In this document: positions 34,797 to 44,096 of the stretch, in pieces
How positions within the stretch are numbered: the first letter of the stretch is position 1
Layout of the letters: every line of letters begins with the position of its first letter
NCBI RefSeq assembly: GCF_000744225.1
Contig: NZ_JQLN01000005.1
Coordinates: forward strand, 62,001 to 126,000
Length of the DNA: 64,000 bases
Direction: 5' to 3'
From: Kitasatospora mediocidica KCTC 9733
GTDB lineage: Bacteria > Actinomycetota > Actinomycetes > Streptomycetales > Streptomycetaceae
Notes under the pieces: model-generated
Told to the model about the DNA's origin: nothing
The model's database searches: none
What the model saw: the letters and a program-made list of their open reading frames with translations, nothing else
Position numbers and translations under genes: made by a program

Positions 34797-36230
34797 CTAC
34801 GGCAGGGCGCGCGGCACCGTGAAGGTGACGGCCAGCCCGGTCGGCAGCACCGGGGCGAAGTCCAGCGAGCCGCCGCCCGCCGTCAGCAGGGTCCGGGCGA
34901 TCGAGAGGCCGAGACCGGAGCCGTCCACGTTCTGGTGGCGCGCGCTGCGCCAGAAGCGGTCGCCGACCCGGGCCAGCTCCTCCTCGGTGAGGCCGGGACC
35001 GGCGTCCGTCACGGTGACCACGACCTCCTCCTTGCGCACCTCCACCACGAGCGCCACCAGGCTGCCGGGCGGGCCGAACTTCAGGGCGTTGTCGAGCACC
35101 GCGTCCAGCGCGCTGCCGAAGCCGATCGGGTCGGCCCAGCCGCGCGCCGCCGGGGGCGCCGCGCAGGTCAGCGTCAGCCCGCGCTGCCGGGCCGACGGCT
35201 GCCAGGCGTCCACCCGGGCCAGCACCAGGCCGGTCAGGTCGACGGGCTCGGGGGCGGGCCGGTTGCCCTCGGCGGTCGCCAGGCCGAGCAGGTCGTCCAG
35301 CACCCGGGCCAGCCGGACGCCCTCCTCGCGCACGCTCCCGAGGTCGGCCTCGTGCCGCTCCGGCAGCTCCAGCCCGAGCAGCTCGACCCGCAACAGCAGC
35401 GCGGCGAGCGGGTTGCGCAGCTGGTGCGAGGCGTCCGCGACGAAGGCCCGCTGCTGGTCGAGGACGAGCACCACGTGGTCGGCCATGTCGTTGAAGGAGT
35501 GCGCCAGGCGGCGCAGCTCGGGCGGCCCGCCGGCGGCGGCCACCCGGGCGTTCATCCGGCCGGTGGCGATGTCGTGGGCGGCCCGGTCCAGCGTCCGCAC
35601 CGGGCGCAGCACCCACTCGGTGAGCCGTACCGCGAACAGCACGGAGACGATCACGGCGACCGCCTCGCCGGCCCCCAGCAGCAGCCAGAGGTGCTCGATC
35701 CGCACCCGCAGCGCGTCCGACGGGGACTCGGTGACCACCACGGCCACCACGTCACCGTCGCGGATCACCGGGGAGGCGACGATCAGCGTGCGGTCCGGGG
35801 TCCACGGCCAGACCTGCGGCGGGTCCTGGCTGCGGCGCCCGTCGCCGGCCTCCTGGACCGCCCGGCCGCCGACGCCGGTGGAGGGCCGCTTCCAGTCGCC
35901 GGGGGCGACCGCCAGGACGCTGCCGTCGGTCATGAAGAGGCCGATCTTCAGCCCGTAGAGGTCGTGGTAGCGCTGCACCTCGGCGCGCAGCTCGTGCAGC
36001 TGGGCGGCGTCCGGCAGCGCGGCGCCGGACGCCGCGTCCTGGCTGGAGTCGGAGCGCGAGGGCAGGCCCTGGGTGGGCACCTCCTGGGCGAACCGGGCGG
36101 CGTCGTCCATCCGGTCCACCACCACCGTGCTCTGCTCCGCGGCGGCCATCGCGGCGGCCAGCGGTACCCCGAGGGCGGCCATGACGCAGCCCATCAGGGA
36201 GAGCAGGATGCCCAGCAGGCGGGTGCGCAT
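34797..36230 (-). CDS. Two-component sensor histidine kinase
   Basis: This 477-residue membrane kinase has an N-terminal membrane segment, an extracytoplasmic domain of about 120 residues, a second membrane segment ([20 protein letters not shown]), a HAMP linker, the phosphoacceptor helix [12 protein letters not shown], and a HATPase domain with [13 protein letters not shown] and DAGPGL. It pairs with the response regulator 7 bases upstream. I recall a two-component pair (SCO5784/5785) in the same area in S. coelicolor, reported to affect secondary metabolism; orthology is likely but not checked. Confidence 0.92.
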   Translation of the reverse strand: MRTRLLGILLSLMGCVMAALGVPLAAAMAAAEQSTVVVDRMDDAARFAQEVPTQGLPSRSDSSQDAASGAALPDAAQLHELRAEVQRYHDLYGLKIGLFMTDGSVLAVAPGDWKRPSTGVGGRAVQEAGDGRRSQDPPQVWPWTPDRTLIVASPVIRDGDVVAVVVTESPSDALRVRIEHLWLLLGAGEAVAVIVSVLFAVRLTEWVLRPVRTLDRAAHDIATGRMNARVAAAGGPPELRRLAHSFNDMADHVVLVLDQQRAFVADASHQLRNPLAALLLRVELLGLELPERHEADLGSVREEGVRLARVLDDLLGLATAEGNRPAPEPVDLTGLVLARVDAWQPSARQRGLTLTCAAPPAARGWADPIGFGSALDAVLDNALKFGPPGSLVALVVEVRKEEVVVTVTDAGPGLTEEELARVGDRFWRSARHQNVDGSGLGLSIARTLLTAGGGSLDFAPVLPTGLAVTFTVPRALP

Positions 36231-36237
36231 GCCCGGA

Positions 36238-36969
36238 TCAGCCCGTCGGGGGCGGCGAGGGGGACTGCGGGATCAGCCGGTAGCCGACCCCGCGCACCGC
36301 CTCGACCAGCCCGGGCAGCGCGAGCTTGGTGCGCAGCGAACCGATGTGCACCTCCAGGGTCCGGCCGTTGCCCTCCCAGCCGCTCTGCCAGACCTCGCTG
36401 AAGATCTGCTCGCGGCGGTAGACCACGCCCGGGCTCTGCGCGAGCAGCGCCAGCAGGTCGAACTCCTTGCGGGTCAGCGCGACGTCGCGGCCCGCCACGC
36501 TCACCCGGCGGCGCTCGCGGTCGATGCTGATGCCCCAGGACTCCAGCGAGCCGGCGCCGCCGACCGCCTCGGGCTGCTCGGCGGCCTGGCCGACGGCCGT
36601 CGGCTGGAAGCGGCGGGCCACCGCGTGGATCCGGGCGAGGAGCTCGCCCATGTCGTAGGGCTTGGTGATGTAGTCGTCCGCGCCGAGGTTGAGGCCGTGG
36701 ATCCGGGACCGGATGTCGGCGCGCGCGGTCACCATGATCACCGGGACACCGCTGCCGGCCCGGATCCGGCTGCACACCTCGAAGCCGTCCCGGTCGGGCA
36801 GCCCGAGGTCGAGCAGGACCACCCGGTAGGGGTCGGAGCCGTCCGGCACCAGCGCGTCCAGCGCCTCGTGCCCGCTGCGCGCGTGCCGCACCTGGAAGCC
36901 GTGCCGGCTCAGCACCGCGACCAGCGCAGCCGCGACCCGGTCATCGTCCTCGACGAGGAGCAGCCGCAT
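36238..36969 (-). CDS. OmpR/PhoB-type response regulator
   Basis: This 243-residue regulator has a receiver domain (LLLVEDDD acidic pocket, phosphorylated Asp in LLDLGLPDRDG, lysine in ITKPYDMGEL) and a winged-helix DNA-binding domain (REQIFSEVWQS, LEVHIGSLRTKL, VRGVGYRL). The ATG at 36969 directly precedes the receiver and follows AAGG; the open frame upstream is not family-like. It is transcribed with the downstream kinase gene, which starts 7 bases after its stop. Confidence 0.94.
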   Translation of the reverse strand: MRLLLVEDDDRVAAALVAVLSRHGFQVRHARSGHEALDALVPDGSDPYRVVLLDLGLPDRDGFEVCSRIRAGSGVPVIMVTARADIRSRIHGLNLGADDYITKPYDMGELLARIHAVARRFQPTAVGQAAEQPEAVGGAGSLESWGISIDRERRRVSVAGRDVALTRKEFDLLALLAQSPGVVYRREQIFSEVWQSGWEGNGRTLEVHIGSLRTKLALPGLVEAVRGVGYRLIPQSPSPPPTG

Positions 36970-37275
36970 CCCACACCTTCCCGCTCGGAAACCGCCTCCC
37001 GACAACACCCGGCTGTCGGCGAAGCGCTCATCCTCCCCCACCGTCGCCGCTCGGGCCACCCCCCTGATCAGCGCACCGGAGCGCGCAGCTTCGATGGGGG
37101 GTGTGTGTTCCTTTCGTGATGCTCAAGTTCCGCTCAGATAGGCTGACGTGGCACCGTCAGGCGGCCTACGGTCGTCTCACCGGGGGCCGCGGGCTCCGCC
37201 GGCTCAACGGTCCCCGGTGCCAGTCCGACCCGGGGGGAGTCGTTCCCGTCGGCCGTACCAGGGAGCAGGGGCGAG
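36970..37275. other. Divergent region between the response regulator and gluA
   Basis: These 306 bases carry the leaders of two divergent units and no gene. A TAGGCT at 37139-37144 could be a -10 for gluA but has no good -35 partner. A weak inverted repeat CACCGGGG/CCCCGGTG spans 37178-37219 in the gluA leader. Confidence 0.4.
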
Positions 37276-38037
37276 ATGACCGAGACTGCGGACTCCGGGC
37301 CCAGGGCTCTGGTCGAGCTGGCCGGGGTCAACAAGCACTTCGGTGCCCTGCACGTCCTCCAGGACATCAATCTGACGATCACCCAGGGCGAGGTCGTGGT
37401 CGTCATCGGCCCGTCCGGCTCGGGCAAGTCGACGCTCTGCCGCACCATCAACCGGCTGGAGACGATCGACGGCGGCAGCATCACCATCGACGGCCGTCCG
37501 CTGCCCGCCGAGGGACGCGAGCTGGCCCGGCTGCGGGCCGAGGTCGGCATGGTCTTCCAGAGCTTCAACCTCTTCGCGCACAAGACCGTGCTGGAGAACG
37601 TGGTGCTGGCCCAGGTCAAGGTCCGCCGCACCGAGCCGGCCGTGGCCGAGGCCAAGGCCCGCGCGCTGCTGGAACGGGTCGGGGTGGCCGCCCAGGCGGA
37701 CAAGTACCCCGCCCAGCTCTCCGGCGGCCAGCAGCAGCGGGTCGCGATCGCCCGCGCCCTGGCGATGGACCCGAAGGTGCTGCTCTTCGACGAGCCCACC
37801 TCCGCCCTCGACCCGGAGATGATCACCGAGGTCCTGGACGTCATGCGCGGCCTCGCCGCCGAGGGCATGACGATGGTCGTGGTCACCCACGAGATGGGCT
37901 TCGCCCGCTCCGCCGCGAACCGGGTGCTGTTCATGGCCGACGGCCGGATCGTCGAGGAGAACACCCCCGAGGCGTTCTTCACCAATCCGCGCAGCGACCG
38001 GGCCAAGGACTTCCTCTCCAAGATCCTGCACCACTGA
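37276..38037 (+). CDS. gluA: Glutamate ABC transporter ATP-binding protein
   Basis: This 253-residue ATPase drives a polar amino acid importer. It has the Walker [10 protein letters not shown], the LSGGQQQR signature, Walker [16 protein letters not shown] and the switch histidine in [10 protein letters not shown]. It is followed in order by a binding protein and two permeases, the gluABCD arrangement of actinobacteria; S. coelicolor has gluABCD in the same neighbourhood near recA. Glutamate as substrate is inferred from this context. Confidence 0.92.
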   Translation: MTETADSGPRALVELAGVNKHFGALHVLQDINLTITQGEVVVVIGPSGSGKSTLCRTINRLETIDGGSITIDGRPLPAEGRELARLRAEVGMVFQSFNLFAHKTVLENVVLAQVKVRRTEPAVAEAKARALLERVGVAAQADKYPAQLSGGQQQRVAIARALAMDPKVLLFDEPTSALDPEMITEVLDVMRGLAAEGMTMVVVTHEMGFARSAANRVLFMADGRIVEENTPEAFFTNPRSDRAKDFLSKILHH

Positions 38038-38118
38038 GAGACGCCTGAGCACACTCGGCGTCCCGTCCGGCCGCAGCAGCGCCGGACCGCACCCTCCCGG
38101 CTTAGGAGTCGCTTCACC

Positions 38119-39015
38119 ATGCCCGTCCGCATGCCCGTCCGCCGTACCGCCGCGGCCGCCCTCGCCGTGCTCGCCCTGACCGCCACCGCCGCCTGCGGCA
38201 AGAGCGGCTCGCCCACCGCCGGCGCGCCGAGCACCGGCTACACCGTGAGGACCGACGTGAAGCTGGACGGCTCGGCGACCTTCGCCGCCGCCAAGGCGCG
38301 CGGCAAGCTGGTGATCGGCGCCAAGGCCGACCAGCCGGGCCTCGGCTTCGAGGACATCACCGCCAACACCCGCAACGGCTTCGACATCGAGATCGCCAGG
38401 ATGGTCGCCGCCGACCTCGGCTTCCCGGAGAGCCAGATCGAGTGGCGGACCATCGACTCGGCCAACCGCGAGACGGCACTGGCCGGCGGCCAGATCGACT
38501 ACTACGTCGGCACCTACAGCATCAACGACAAGCGCAAGACCCAGGTCTCCTTCGCCGGCCCGTACTACCTCGCCGGCCAGGACCTGCTGGTGCGCAAGGA
38601 CAACACCGACATCACCGGGCCCGAGTCGACCAAGGGCCGCAGGGTCTGCACGGTGACCGGCTCGACCTCGGTGGACGCCATCAGGACCTACGGCGCCGAG
38701 GTGACCACCTTCGGCTCCTACTCGCAGTGCGTGGACAAGCTGATCACCAAGGACGTCGACGCGGTCACCACGGACGACGCGATCCTGAAGGGCTACGCCG
38801 CGCAGAACCCCGGCGAACTCAGGGTGGTCGGCAAGCCCTTCACCACCGAGAAGTACGGCGTCGGCCTGAACAAGGACGACAAGGTGCTGCGCGCCGCGGT
38901 GGACGACGCGCTCAAGGCGCACGAGGACAGCGGCGACTGGAAGGCCGCCTACGACCGCACGCTCGGCACCGCGGGCTCGGCCGCCCCGCAGCCGCCCGCC
39001 CTCGAACGCTACTGA
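38119..39015 (+). CDS. gluB: Glutamate ABC transporter binding lipoprotein
   Basis: This 298-residue family 3 amino acid-binding protein has a short export signal with a lipid-anchor cysteine (ALTATAACGKS), then LVIGAKADQPGLGF, NGFDIEIARMVAADLGF and the IDYYVGTYSINDKRKTQV hinge region. Two later cysteines (GRRVCTV and YSQCVDK) could form a disulphide. The ATG follows TTAGGAG. It lies 81 bases after gluA. Confidence 0.92.
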   Translation: MPVRMPVRRTAAAALAVLALTATAACGKSGSPTAGAPSTGYTVRTDVKLDGSATFAAAKARGKLVIGAKADQPGLGFEDITANTRNGFDIEIARMVAADLGFPESQIEWRTIDSANRETALAGGQIDYYVGTYSINDKRKTQVSFAGPYYLAGQDLLVRKDNTDITGPESTKGRRVCTVTGSTSVDAIRTYGAEVTTFGSYSQCVDKLITKDVDAVTTDDAILKGYAAQNPGELRVVGKPFTTEKYGVGLNKDDKVLRAAVDDALKAHEDSGDWKAAYDRTLGTAGSAAPQPPALERY

Positions 39016-39050
39016 GACCGACCCGCTGAGCTACCGAAAGGCCTCCAGCC

Positions 39051-39701
39051 ATGGGCATCCTGTTCGAGGACGGGAACTTCGGACTGTTTCGCGACGGCTT
39101 CCTGCGGACCGTCGAGCTGAGCGCGGCCAGCGCCGTGCTGGCCCTGCTCCTCGGCGTCCTGCTGGCCGCCTTCCGGGTCTCCCCGGTGCCGGTGCTGCGC
39201 ACCTTCGCCACCGTCTGGATCGAGATCTTCCGCAACACCCCGCTGACCCTGCTCTTCTTCGCGGTGACCTTCGGCCTGCCCCGGGTGGACGTCCACCTGT
39301 CGGCCTTCGTCTGCGCGGTGCTGGCGCTGGGCTGCTACACCGCGAGCTTCGTCTGCGAGGTGCTGCGCTCGGGGATCAACACCGTCCCGCTGGGCCAGGC
39401 CGAGGCCGCCCGCAGCCTGGGGATGACGTTCGGCCAGACGCTGGTCCAGGTCGTCCTGCCGCAGGCCGGCCGGGCCGTGCTCGGTCCGATGAGCAGCGTC
39501 TTCATCGCGCTGCCGAGGAACTCCGCCATCGCCGGCGCCTTCAACGTCGCCGAGCTGTACAGCGTGCAGCAGACATTGTCCGAACGGGGTTACGCCATCT
39601 TCGCCGTCTTCTTCTGGATCGCCCTCGCCTACCTGTGCGTCAGCGCGACGGTCGCCCTGGGCTTCCGTCGGCTCGAACACCGCCCGGCGGTGGCCCGATG
39701 A
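39051..39701 (+). CDS. gluC: Glutamate ABC transporter permease GluC
   Basis: This 216-residue membrane protein is a His/Glu/Gln/Arg/opine-type permease with about five hydrophobic segments and the ATPase-docking loop GQAEAARSLGMTFGQTLVQV. The segment IEIFRNTPLTLLFF is typical of the family. The ATG follows AAAGG, 35 bases after gluB. Its stop overlaps the gluD start (ATGA), so the two permeases are translated in step and form a heterodimer. Confidence 0.92.
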   Translation: MGILFEDGNFGLFRDGFLRTVELSAASAVLALLLGVLLAAFRVSPVPVLRTFATVWIEIFRNTPLTLLFFAVTFGLPRVDVHLSAFVCAVLALGCYTASFVCEVLRSGINTVPLGQAEAARSLGMTFGQTLVQVVLPQAGRAVLGPMSSVFIALPRNSAIAGAFNVAELYSVQQTLSERGYAIFAVFFWIALAYLCVSATVALGFRRLEHRPAVAR

Positions 39702-40531
39702 CCGCCCGGGCGAGTGTGCTGTACGACGTCCCGGGCCCGCGCGCCCGGGCCCGCTACCGGGCCTTCGGCGTGCTCGGCGCGCTCGGCATCGCCGCGCTGC
39801 TCTGGTACGCCGTCGCCCAGCTGGCCGAGCACGGCCAGTTCAGCGCCCAGATGTGGGCGCCCTTCGAGTACACCGCCGTCCAGCAGCGGATCCTGGACGG
39901 CGTGCGGGACACCCTGACGGCCTTCGGCCTCGCCGCGGTGCTCTCGCTGGTGCTCGGCGTGCTGCTGGCGGCCGGGCGGCTCTCCGACCACCGCCCGGTG
40001 CGCTGGGCGGCCTCCGGGGTGGTCGAGTTCTTCCGGGCGATGCCCCTGCTGATCATGATCTTCGCGCTCTACCAGGCGGTCTTCAGCGCCCGGCCGCTGT
40101 GGGCCCTGGTGCTGGGCCTGGGCCTGTACAACGGCGCGGTGCAGGCCGAGATCATCCGCGGCGGCGTCAACGCGGTGCCGCGCGGCCAGAGCGAGGCGGG
40201 CTACGCGCTGGGACTGCGCAAGAGTCAGCTGATGGCCACCGTCCTGGTGCCACAGGCCGTCCGGGCGATGCTTCCGGCGATGATCGGCCAGCTGGTCGTC
40301 ACCCTCAAGGACACCTCGTTGGGTTTCGTGATCACCTACACCGAGCTGCTCTACGTGGGGAAGCTGATCGCCGGCAACACCAGCACGCCGCAGGGCTACC
40401 CCTACATCCCCGTGGTGCTGGTGATCGCGCCGATCTACATCGCGCTCTGCCTGGCGTTGACGGCGCTGGCCCGGTGGATCGAGTCGCGTGGGCGCCGCGG
40501 CACGAACCGGCGCACACCTGCCCCTGCTTGA
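39698..40531 (+). CDS. gluD: Glutamate ABC transporter permease GluD
   Basis: This 277-residue permease is the second membrane subunit. It has an N-terminal membrane segment followed by a long loop and the conserved core (VEFFRAMPLLIMIFALY, docking loop GQSEAGYALGLRKSQLM, LKDTSLGFVITYTELL). The ATG overlapping the gluC stop is chosen over upstream in-frame codons. No hairpin terminator is visible in the 128 bases before the next gene. Confidence 0.92.
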   Translation: MTARASVLYDVPGPRARARYRAFGVLGALGIAALLWYAVAQLAEHGQFSAQMWAPFEYTAVQQRILDGVRDTLTAFGLAAVLSLVLGVLLAAGRLSDHRPVRWAASGVVEFFRAMPLLIMIFALYQAVFSARPLWALVLGLGLYNGAVQAEIIRGGVNAVPRGQSEAGYALGLRKSQLMATVLVPQAVRAMLPAMIGQLVVTLKDTSLGFVITYTELLYVGKLIAGNTSTPQGYPYIPVVLVIAPIYIALCLALTALARWIESRGRRGTNRRTPAPA

Positions 40532-40659
40532 CGGACACCCAGGTGATCTGTTGCATTGCTCTTCGTGACACCACCCGGGACCGCCCTCGCTCCGCCTGAC
40601 ACGGGAACGCCCTCGGCCTGCCCCGGGTTCCACCGTGACGCCGACCGGCAAGGCCGCTC

Positions 40660-42354
40660 ATGGACCCGGTGATCGTGGTCGGGGCCGGGCCGGTGGGCCT
40701 GGCGCTGGCGCTGGCGCTGGCCCGGCACGAGGTACCGAGCATCGTCCTGGACCAGGGCAACGGCGTCTGCCCCGAGGGCCCGCGCAGCGCCGTGCTCGGT
40801 TCGGAGAGCACCGCGTTCCTGACCCGGCTCGGCTACCTGCGGGCGGCCTCGGACGCCGCGCGCTGGGAACAGCTCACCGTCTGGCGCCGCCGACAGGAGG
40901 TGCTGCGGGTCGATCTGACGGATCATCCGGTGCTGCACCTGCCGCAGCACCGCCTGCAACGCGGGCTTCGCGACGCCGTCACCGCCACCCCGCTGATCCA
41001 ACTGGTCCCGCACTCCCGAGTGGAGGAGATCACCCAGGACGCGGACGGCGTGAGCGTCCGCAGCCGGCACCCGCAGGACGGCTCGGACACCTGGTGGCGG
41101 GCCAGTCACCTGATCGGCTGCGACGGCGCCCGCTCCACGGTGCGCAAGCTGCTGAAGATCCGCTTCCCCGGCCGGCCCGCGGTGGACCGGCACGCCATCG
41201 CCACCGTCCGGGTCGACCTGCCGTTCGCCGGCGAGGCCCGGCTGCACCGCGAGCCGCCCTGGCGCGGCGACCGCGAGGCCTCCGCCCGCCCGCTGCCGGA
41301 CGGCCTGTGGCGGCTGGACTGGCGGCTGCCCCCCGGCCGGCCCGCACCCACCGAACCGGTGGACCCGCATGCCACCTGGCCCGGCATCGTCACCGGAGAC
41401 ACCCTGCTCACAAGGGTGAAATCCACCTTGACCGGCTGGTGCGGCGAACTCCCCCGCTACGACCTGCTCGCGGCCGCCGACCACACCGCCCAGCAGCGGC
41501 TGGCCGCCCGGTTCCGCAGCGGCCGCTGCTTCCTGGCCGGGGACGCCGCGCATCTGCACGGGGCGCTCGGCATGCAGAACCTCGCGGACGGCCTGCGGGA
41601 CGCCGACAACCTCGCCTGGCGGCTCGCCGTCGCCTGGCACCTCCACGCGGGCGGTCCGCAGCCCGGCGGCTCGCTGCTGGACGGCTACGAGGCCGAGCGG
41701 CGCGGCGCGGTCGGGGCCCGGCTGCGGGCGGTGGACCAGGCGATGCCGCTGTTGCGCCCGCTGCGCGGCTGGCAGCAGACCCGCCGCTCGCTGCTCACCG
41801 GCTCGTTCCGCAAGCACGCACCGCTGCTGGCGGACGGCCTGCTCGGCACCGGCCGGTTCGGCGGCGCACCCGCCTACCCGGCCGCGCCCTCCGGGGTGCC
41901 GACGGGCCTGCCGGTCCAGCGCAACACCCCGCGCACCCCGGCCCGGGCGACGACGCTCACCGAGAACCTGCCGGCCACCGCGCCCGGCGTCCTGGTCCCG
42001 GACGTCGCCGTGGTCACCACCGAGGGCACCCCCGACCAGCTGTACGCCCGGCTCGGCGCCACCTTCCTGCTGCTGCTGGTCGCGCCCGGGACGGCGGTCT
42101 GGTCCTCGGAGCGCTGGATGAGCGCCGGGCTGATGCCGCAGCTGGCCGAGGTGGCGGCCGCGCTGCCGGTGCCGGCGGAGGTGCTGGTCACCGAGGACTA
42201 CCCCGGCGCCAGCCCGCACACGGTGCTGTTGGTGCGGCCGGACGGGCATCTGGTCGGGATCACCCAGGGCTGCCGGGCGGAGGACCTCAAGGCGCTGGCC
42301 GACCGCGCGCGCGGCGGGCCCGCCTCGCTGACCGGAGCGGAGCAGACGGCCTGA
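40660..42354 (+). CDS. FAD-dependent monooxygenase (aromatic hydroxylase type)
   Basis: This 564-residue flavoprotein belongs to the PheA/TfdB/MhpA group. It has the FAD fold GAGPVGLALALA at residues 8-19, the DG motif GCDGARSTVRK, and the second FAD motif LAGDAAHLHGALGMQNLADG. The last 170 residues form the thioredoxin-like C-terminal domain common in this group. It hydroxylates or oxidises an aromatic or polyketide-like substrate that cannot be named. The ATG follows AAGG at 40660. It stands alone, 128 bases after gluD and converging on rny. Confidence 0.87.
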   Translation: MDPVIVVGAGPVGLALALALARHEVPSIVLDQGNGVCPEGPRSAVLGSESTAFLTRLGYLRAASDAARWEQLTVWRRRQEVLRVDLTDHPVLHLPQHRLQRGLRDAVTATPLIQLVPHSRVEEITQDADGVSVRSRHPQDGSDTWWRASHLIGCDGARSTVRKLLKIRFPGRPAVDRHAIATVRVDLPFAGEARLHREPPWRGDREASARPLPDGLWRLDWRLPPGRPAPTEPVDPHATWPGIVTGDTLLTRVKSTLTGWCGELPRYDLLAAADHTAQQRLAARFRSGRCFLAGDAAHLHGALGMQNLADGLRDADNLAWRLAVAWHLHAGGPQPGGSLLDGYEAERRGAVGARLRAVDQAMPLLRPLRGWQQTRRSLLTGSFRKHAPLLADGLLGTGRFGGAPAYPAAPSGVPTGLPVQRNTPRTPARATTLTENLPATAPGVLVPDVAVVTTEGTPDQLYARLGATFLLLLVAPGTAVWSSERWMSAGLMPQLAEVAAALPVPAEVLVTEDYPGASPHTVLLVRPDGHLVGITQGCRAEDLKALADRARGGPASLTGAEQTA

Positions 42355-42379
42355 GCCACGGGCGTCTGGCCGTCTGCTC
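42340..42379. terminator. Stem-loop between the monooxygenase and rny genes
   Basis: A perfect 12-bp inverted repeat GAGCAGACGGCC with a 16-base loop spans the monooxygenase stop codon and lies 20 bases from the rny stop; it can serve both convergent genes. Confidence 0.65.
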
Positions 42380-42398
42380 AGGCCGGCTCATGCCCGGC

Positions 42399-43844
42399 TC
42401 AGCGGGCGAACTCGGTCGCCCGGCTCTCCCGCACCACCGTGATCCGGATCTGGCCCGGGTAGGTGAGCTCGTCGGCCACCTGCTTGGCGACCTCGCGGGC
42501 GATCACCTGCGCCCGCAGGTCGTCGACCAGTTCAGGCTGCACCATCACCCGAACCTCGCGGCCCGCCTGCATCGCGAAGACCTTCGCCACCCCCTCGTGC
42601 GCGGCGGCTATCTCCTCCAGCCGCTCCAGCCGCCGGACGTACGCCTCCAGCGACTCCCGCCGGGCCCCGGGCCGACCGCCCGAGCAGGCGTCGGCCGCCT
42701 GGGTCAGCACCGCCTCCACCGTGCGCGGCTCCACCTCGCCGTGGTGCGCCTCGATGGCGTGCACCACTTCCGCGGACTCACCGTGCCGGCGGGCGAACTC
42801 CGCGCCGATCGCCGCGTGGCTGCCCTCCACCTCGTGCGTCATCGCCTTGCCGATGTCGTGCAGCAGCGCGGCGCGCTTCACCAGCGCCGGGTCCACGCCG
42901 AGTTCGGCCGCCATCATGCCGGCGATGTGCGCGGACTCCACCAGGTGCCCGAGCACGTTCTGCCCGTACGAGGTCCGATAGCGCAGCCGTCCCAGGGTGC
43001 GGACCAGTTCGGGGTGCATGCCGGTGAGCCGGACCGCCAGCAGGGCGTCCTCCCCGGCCCGTACGCAGAGTCGCTCGATCTCGGCCCGGCTGCGCTCGTG
43101 GATCTCCTCGATCCGCTGCGGATGGATCCGGCCGTCGGCCAGCAGCGCGTCCAGGGTCAGCCGGGCCGTCTCGCGGCGCACCGGGTCGAAGCAGGAGAGC
43201 TGGACGGACTCCGGGGTGTCGTCGACGATCAGGTTGACGCCGGTGGCCGCCTCGAAGGCACGGATGTTGCGGCCCTCACGCCCGATGATCCGGCCCTTGA
43301 CGTCGTCATTGGGCAGCTGGATGACGGCGACCACCGACTCCGCGGTCTGCTCGCCTGCCAGCCGCTGGATCGTGTGGGCGATGATGTCGCGGGCCCGCCC
43401 CTCGCCCTCCTGCCTGGCCCGGCGTTCGATCTCCCGCACTGTCACGGCGGCCTCGCGCTCGGCCTCCTCCTCGACGGCGCGCAGCAGTTCGTCGCGCGCC
43501 TGCTCGGCACTCAGCGCGGCCGTCCGCTCCAGCACCCGGCGACGCTCGGTCTCCACCTCGGCCAGTTCGGCCCGGTCCCGTTCCAACAGACCCGAACGGG
43601 CGGCCAGTTCCTCGTCCCGGGCGCGCAGCCGGGCCTGCTCCGCGTCGAGCCGGGCCTCCCGCTCGACCAGCCGCTCCTCGCGGCGTTCCACCTCGGCCCG
43701 CAACCGGGCCGAGCCGGCGCGGTACTGACGGACCACCAGCCCGAGCCCGACGGCCAGCAGGGCGGCCAGCAGACAGAGCAGGCCGATCACCAGCACGGGA
43801 CCCACCGATCCGGCACTCAGTGCGATCCTCATCCGGCCCCACAT
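42399..43844 (-). CDS. rny: Ribonuclease Y
   Basis: RNase Y is a membrane-anchored endoribonuclease that starts mRNA decay. The roughly 481-residue protein has an N-terminal membrane segment (VLVIGLLCLLAALLAVGLGLVV), a long charged coiled coil, a KH domain (GRIIGREGRNIRAFE) and an HD domain (LLHDIGKAM). I chose the ATG at 43844; an ATG at 43832 is close and also possible, and the upstream open frame is unlikely. It lies downstream of recX on the same strand, with a promoter of its own at 43956-43984. Confidence 0.9.
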   Translation of the reverse strand: MWGRMRIALSAGSVGPVLVIGLLCLLAALLAVGLGLVVRQYRAGSARLRAEVERREERLVEREARLDAEQARLRARDEELAARSGLLERDRAELAEVETERRRVLERTAALSAEQARDELLRAVEEEAEREAAVTVREIERRARQEGEGRARDIIAHTIQRLAGEQTAESVVAVIQLPNDDVKGRIIGREGRNIRAFEAATGVNLIVDDTPESVQLSCFDPVRRETARLTLDALLADGRIHPQRIEEIHERSRAEIERLCVRAGEDALLAVRLTGMHPELVRTLGRLRYRTSYGQNVLGHLVESAHIAGMMAAELGVDPALVKRAALLHDIGKAMTHEVEGSHAAIGAEFARRHGESAEVVHAIEAHHGEVEPRTVEAVLTQAADACSGGRPGARRESLEAYVRRLERLEEIAAAHEGVAKVFAMQAGREVRVMVQPELVDDLRAQVIAREVAKQVADELTYPGQIRITVVRESRATEFAR

Positions 43845-43955
43845 CCGTTCCCGCGCAGTCCGGCGACATGCCGCCACGGCAGCCGGGGACCGGCCTCGAC
43901 CGGCGCCGACCGGGTACGGCAACGTCAAGATCGAAATGATCGCTCGCTGCCTGTG

Positions 43956-43984
43956 AGGCTAGGCGCGGGTTACGAAACGGTCAA
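43956..43984 (-). promoter_or_regulatory. Candidate vegetative promoter of rny
   Basis: On the minus strand TTGACC (43984-43979) and TAGCCT (43961-43956) are 17 bases apart, a good match to Streptomyces HrdB promoters, about 112 bases upstream of the rny start. The 43845-44096 gap holds nothing else recognisable. Confidence 0.7.
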
Positions 43985-44096
43985 GATGTGATCGGATCCT
44001 GACCTTTGACCGTTACTGACGGGTCATCATCAAGACTCGCCGGTATACGCACCGTCAGCTTTTCGTACCCATCAGGCTGCTGAGCAGACCGCGCGG

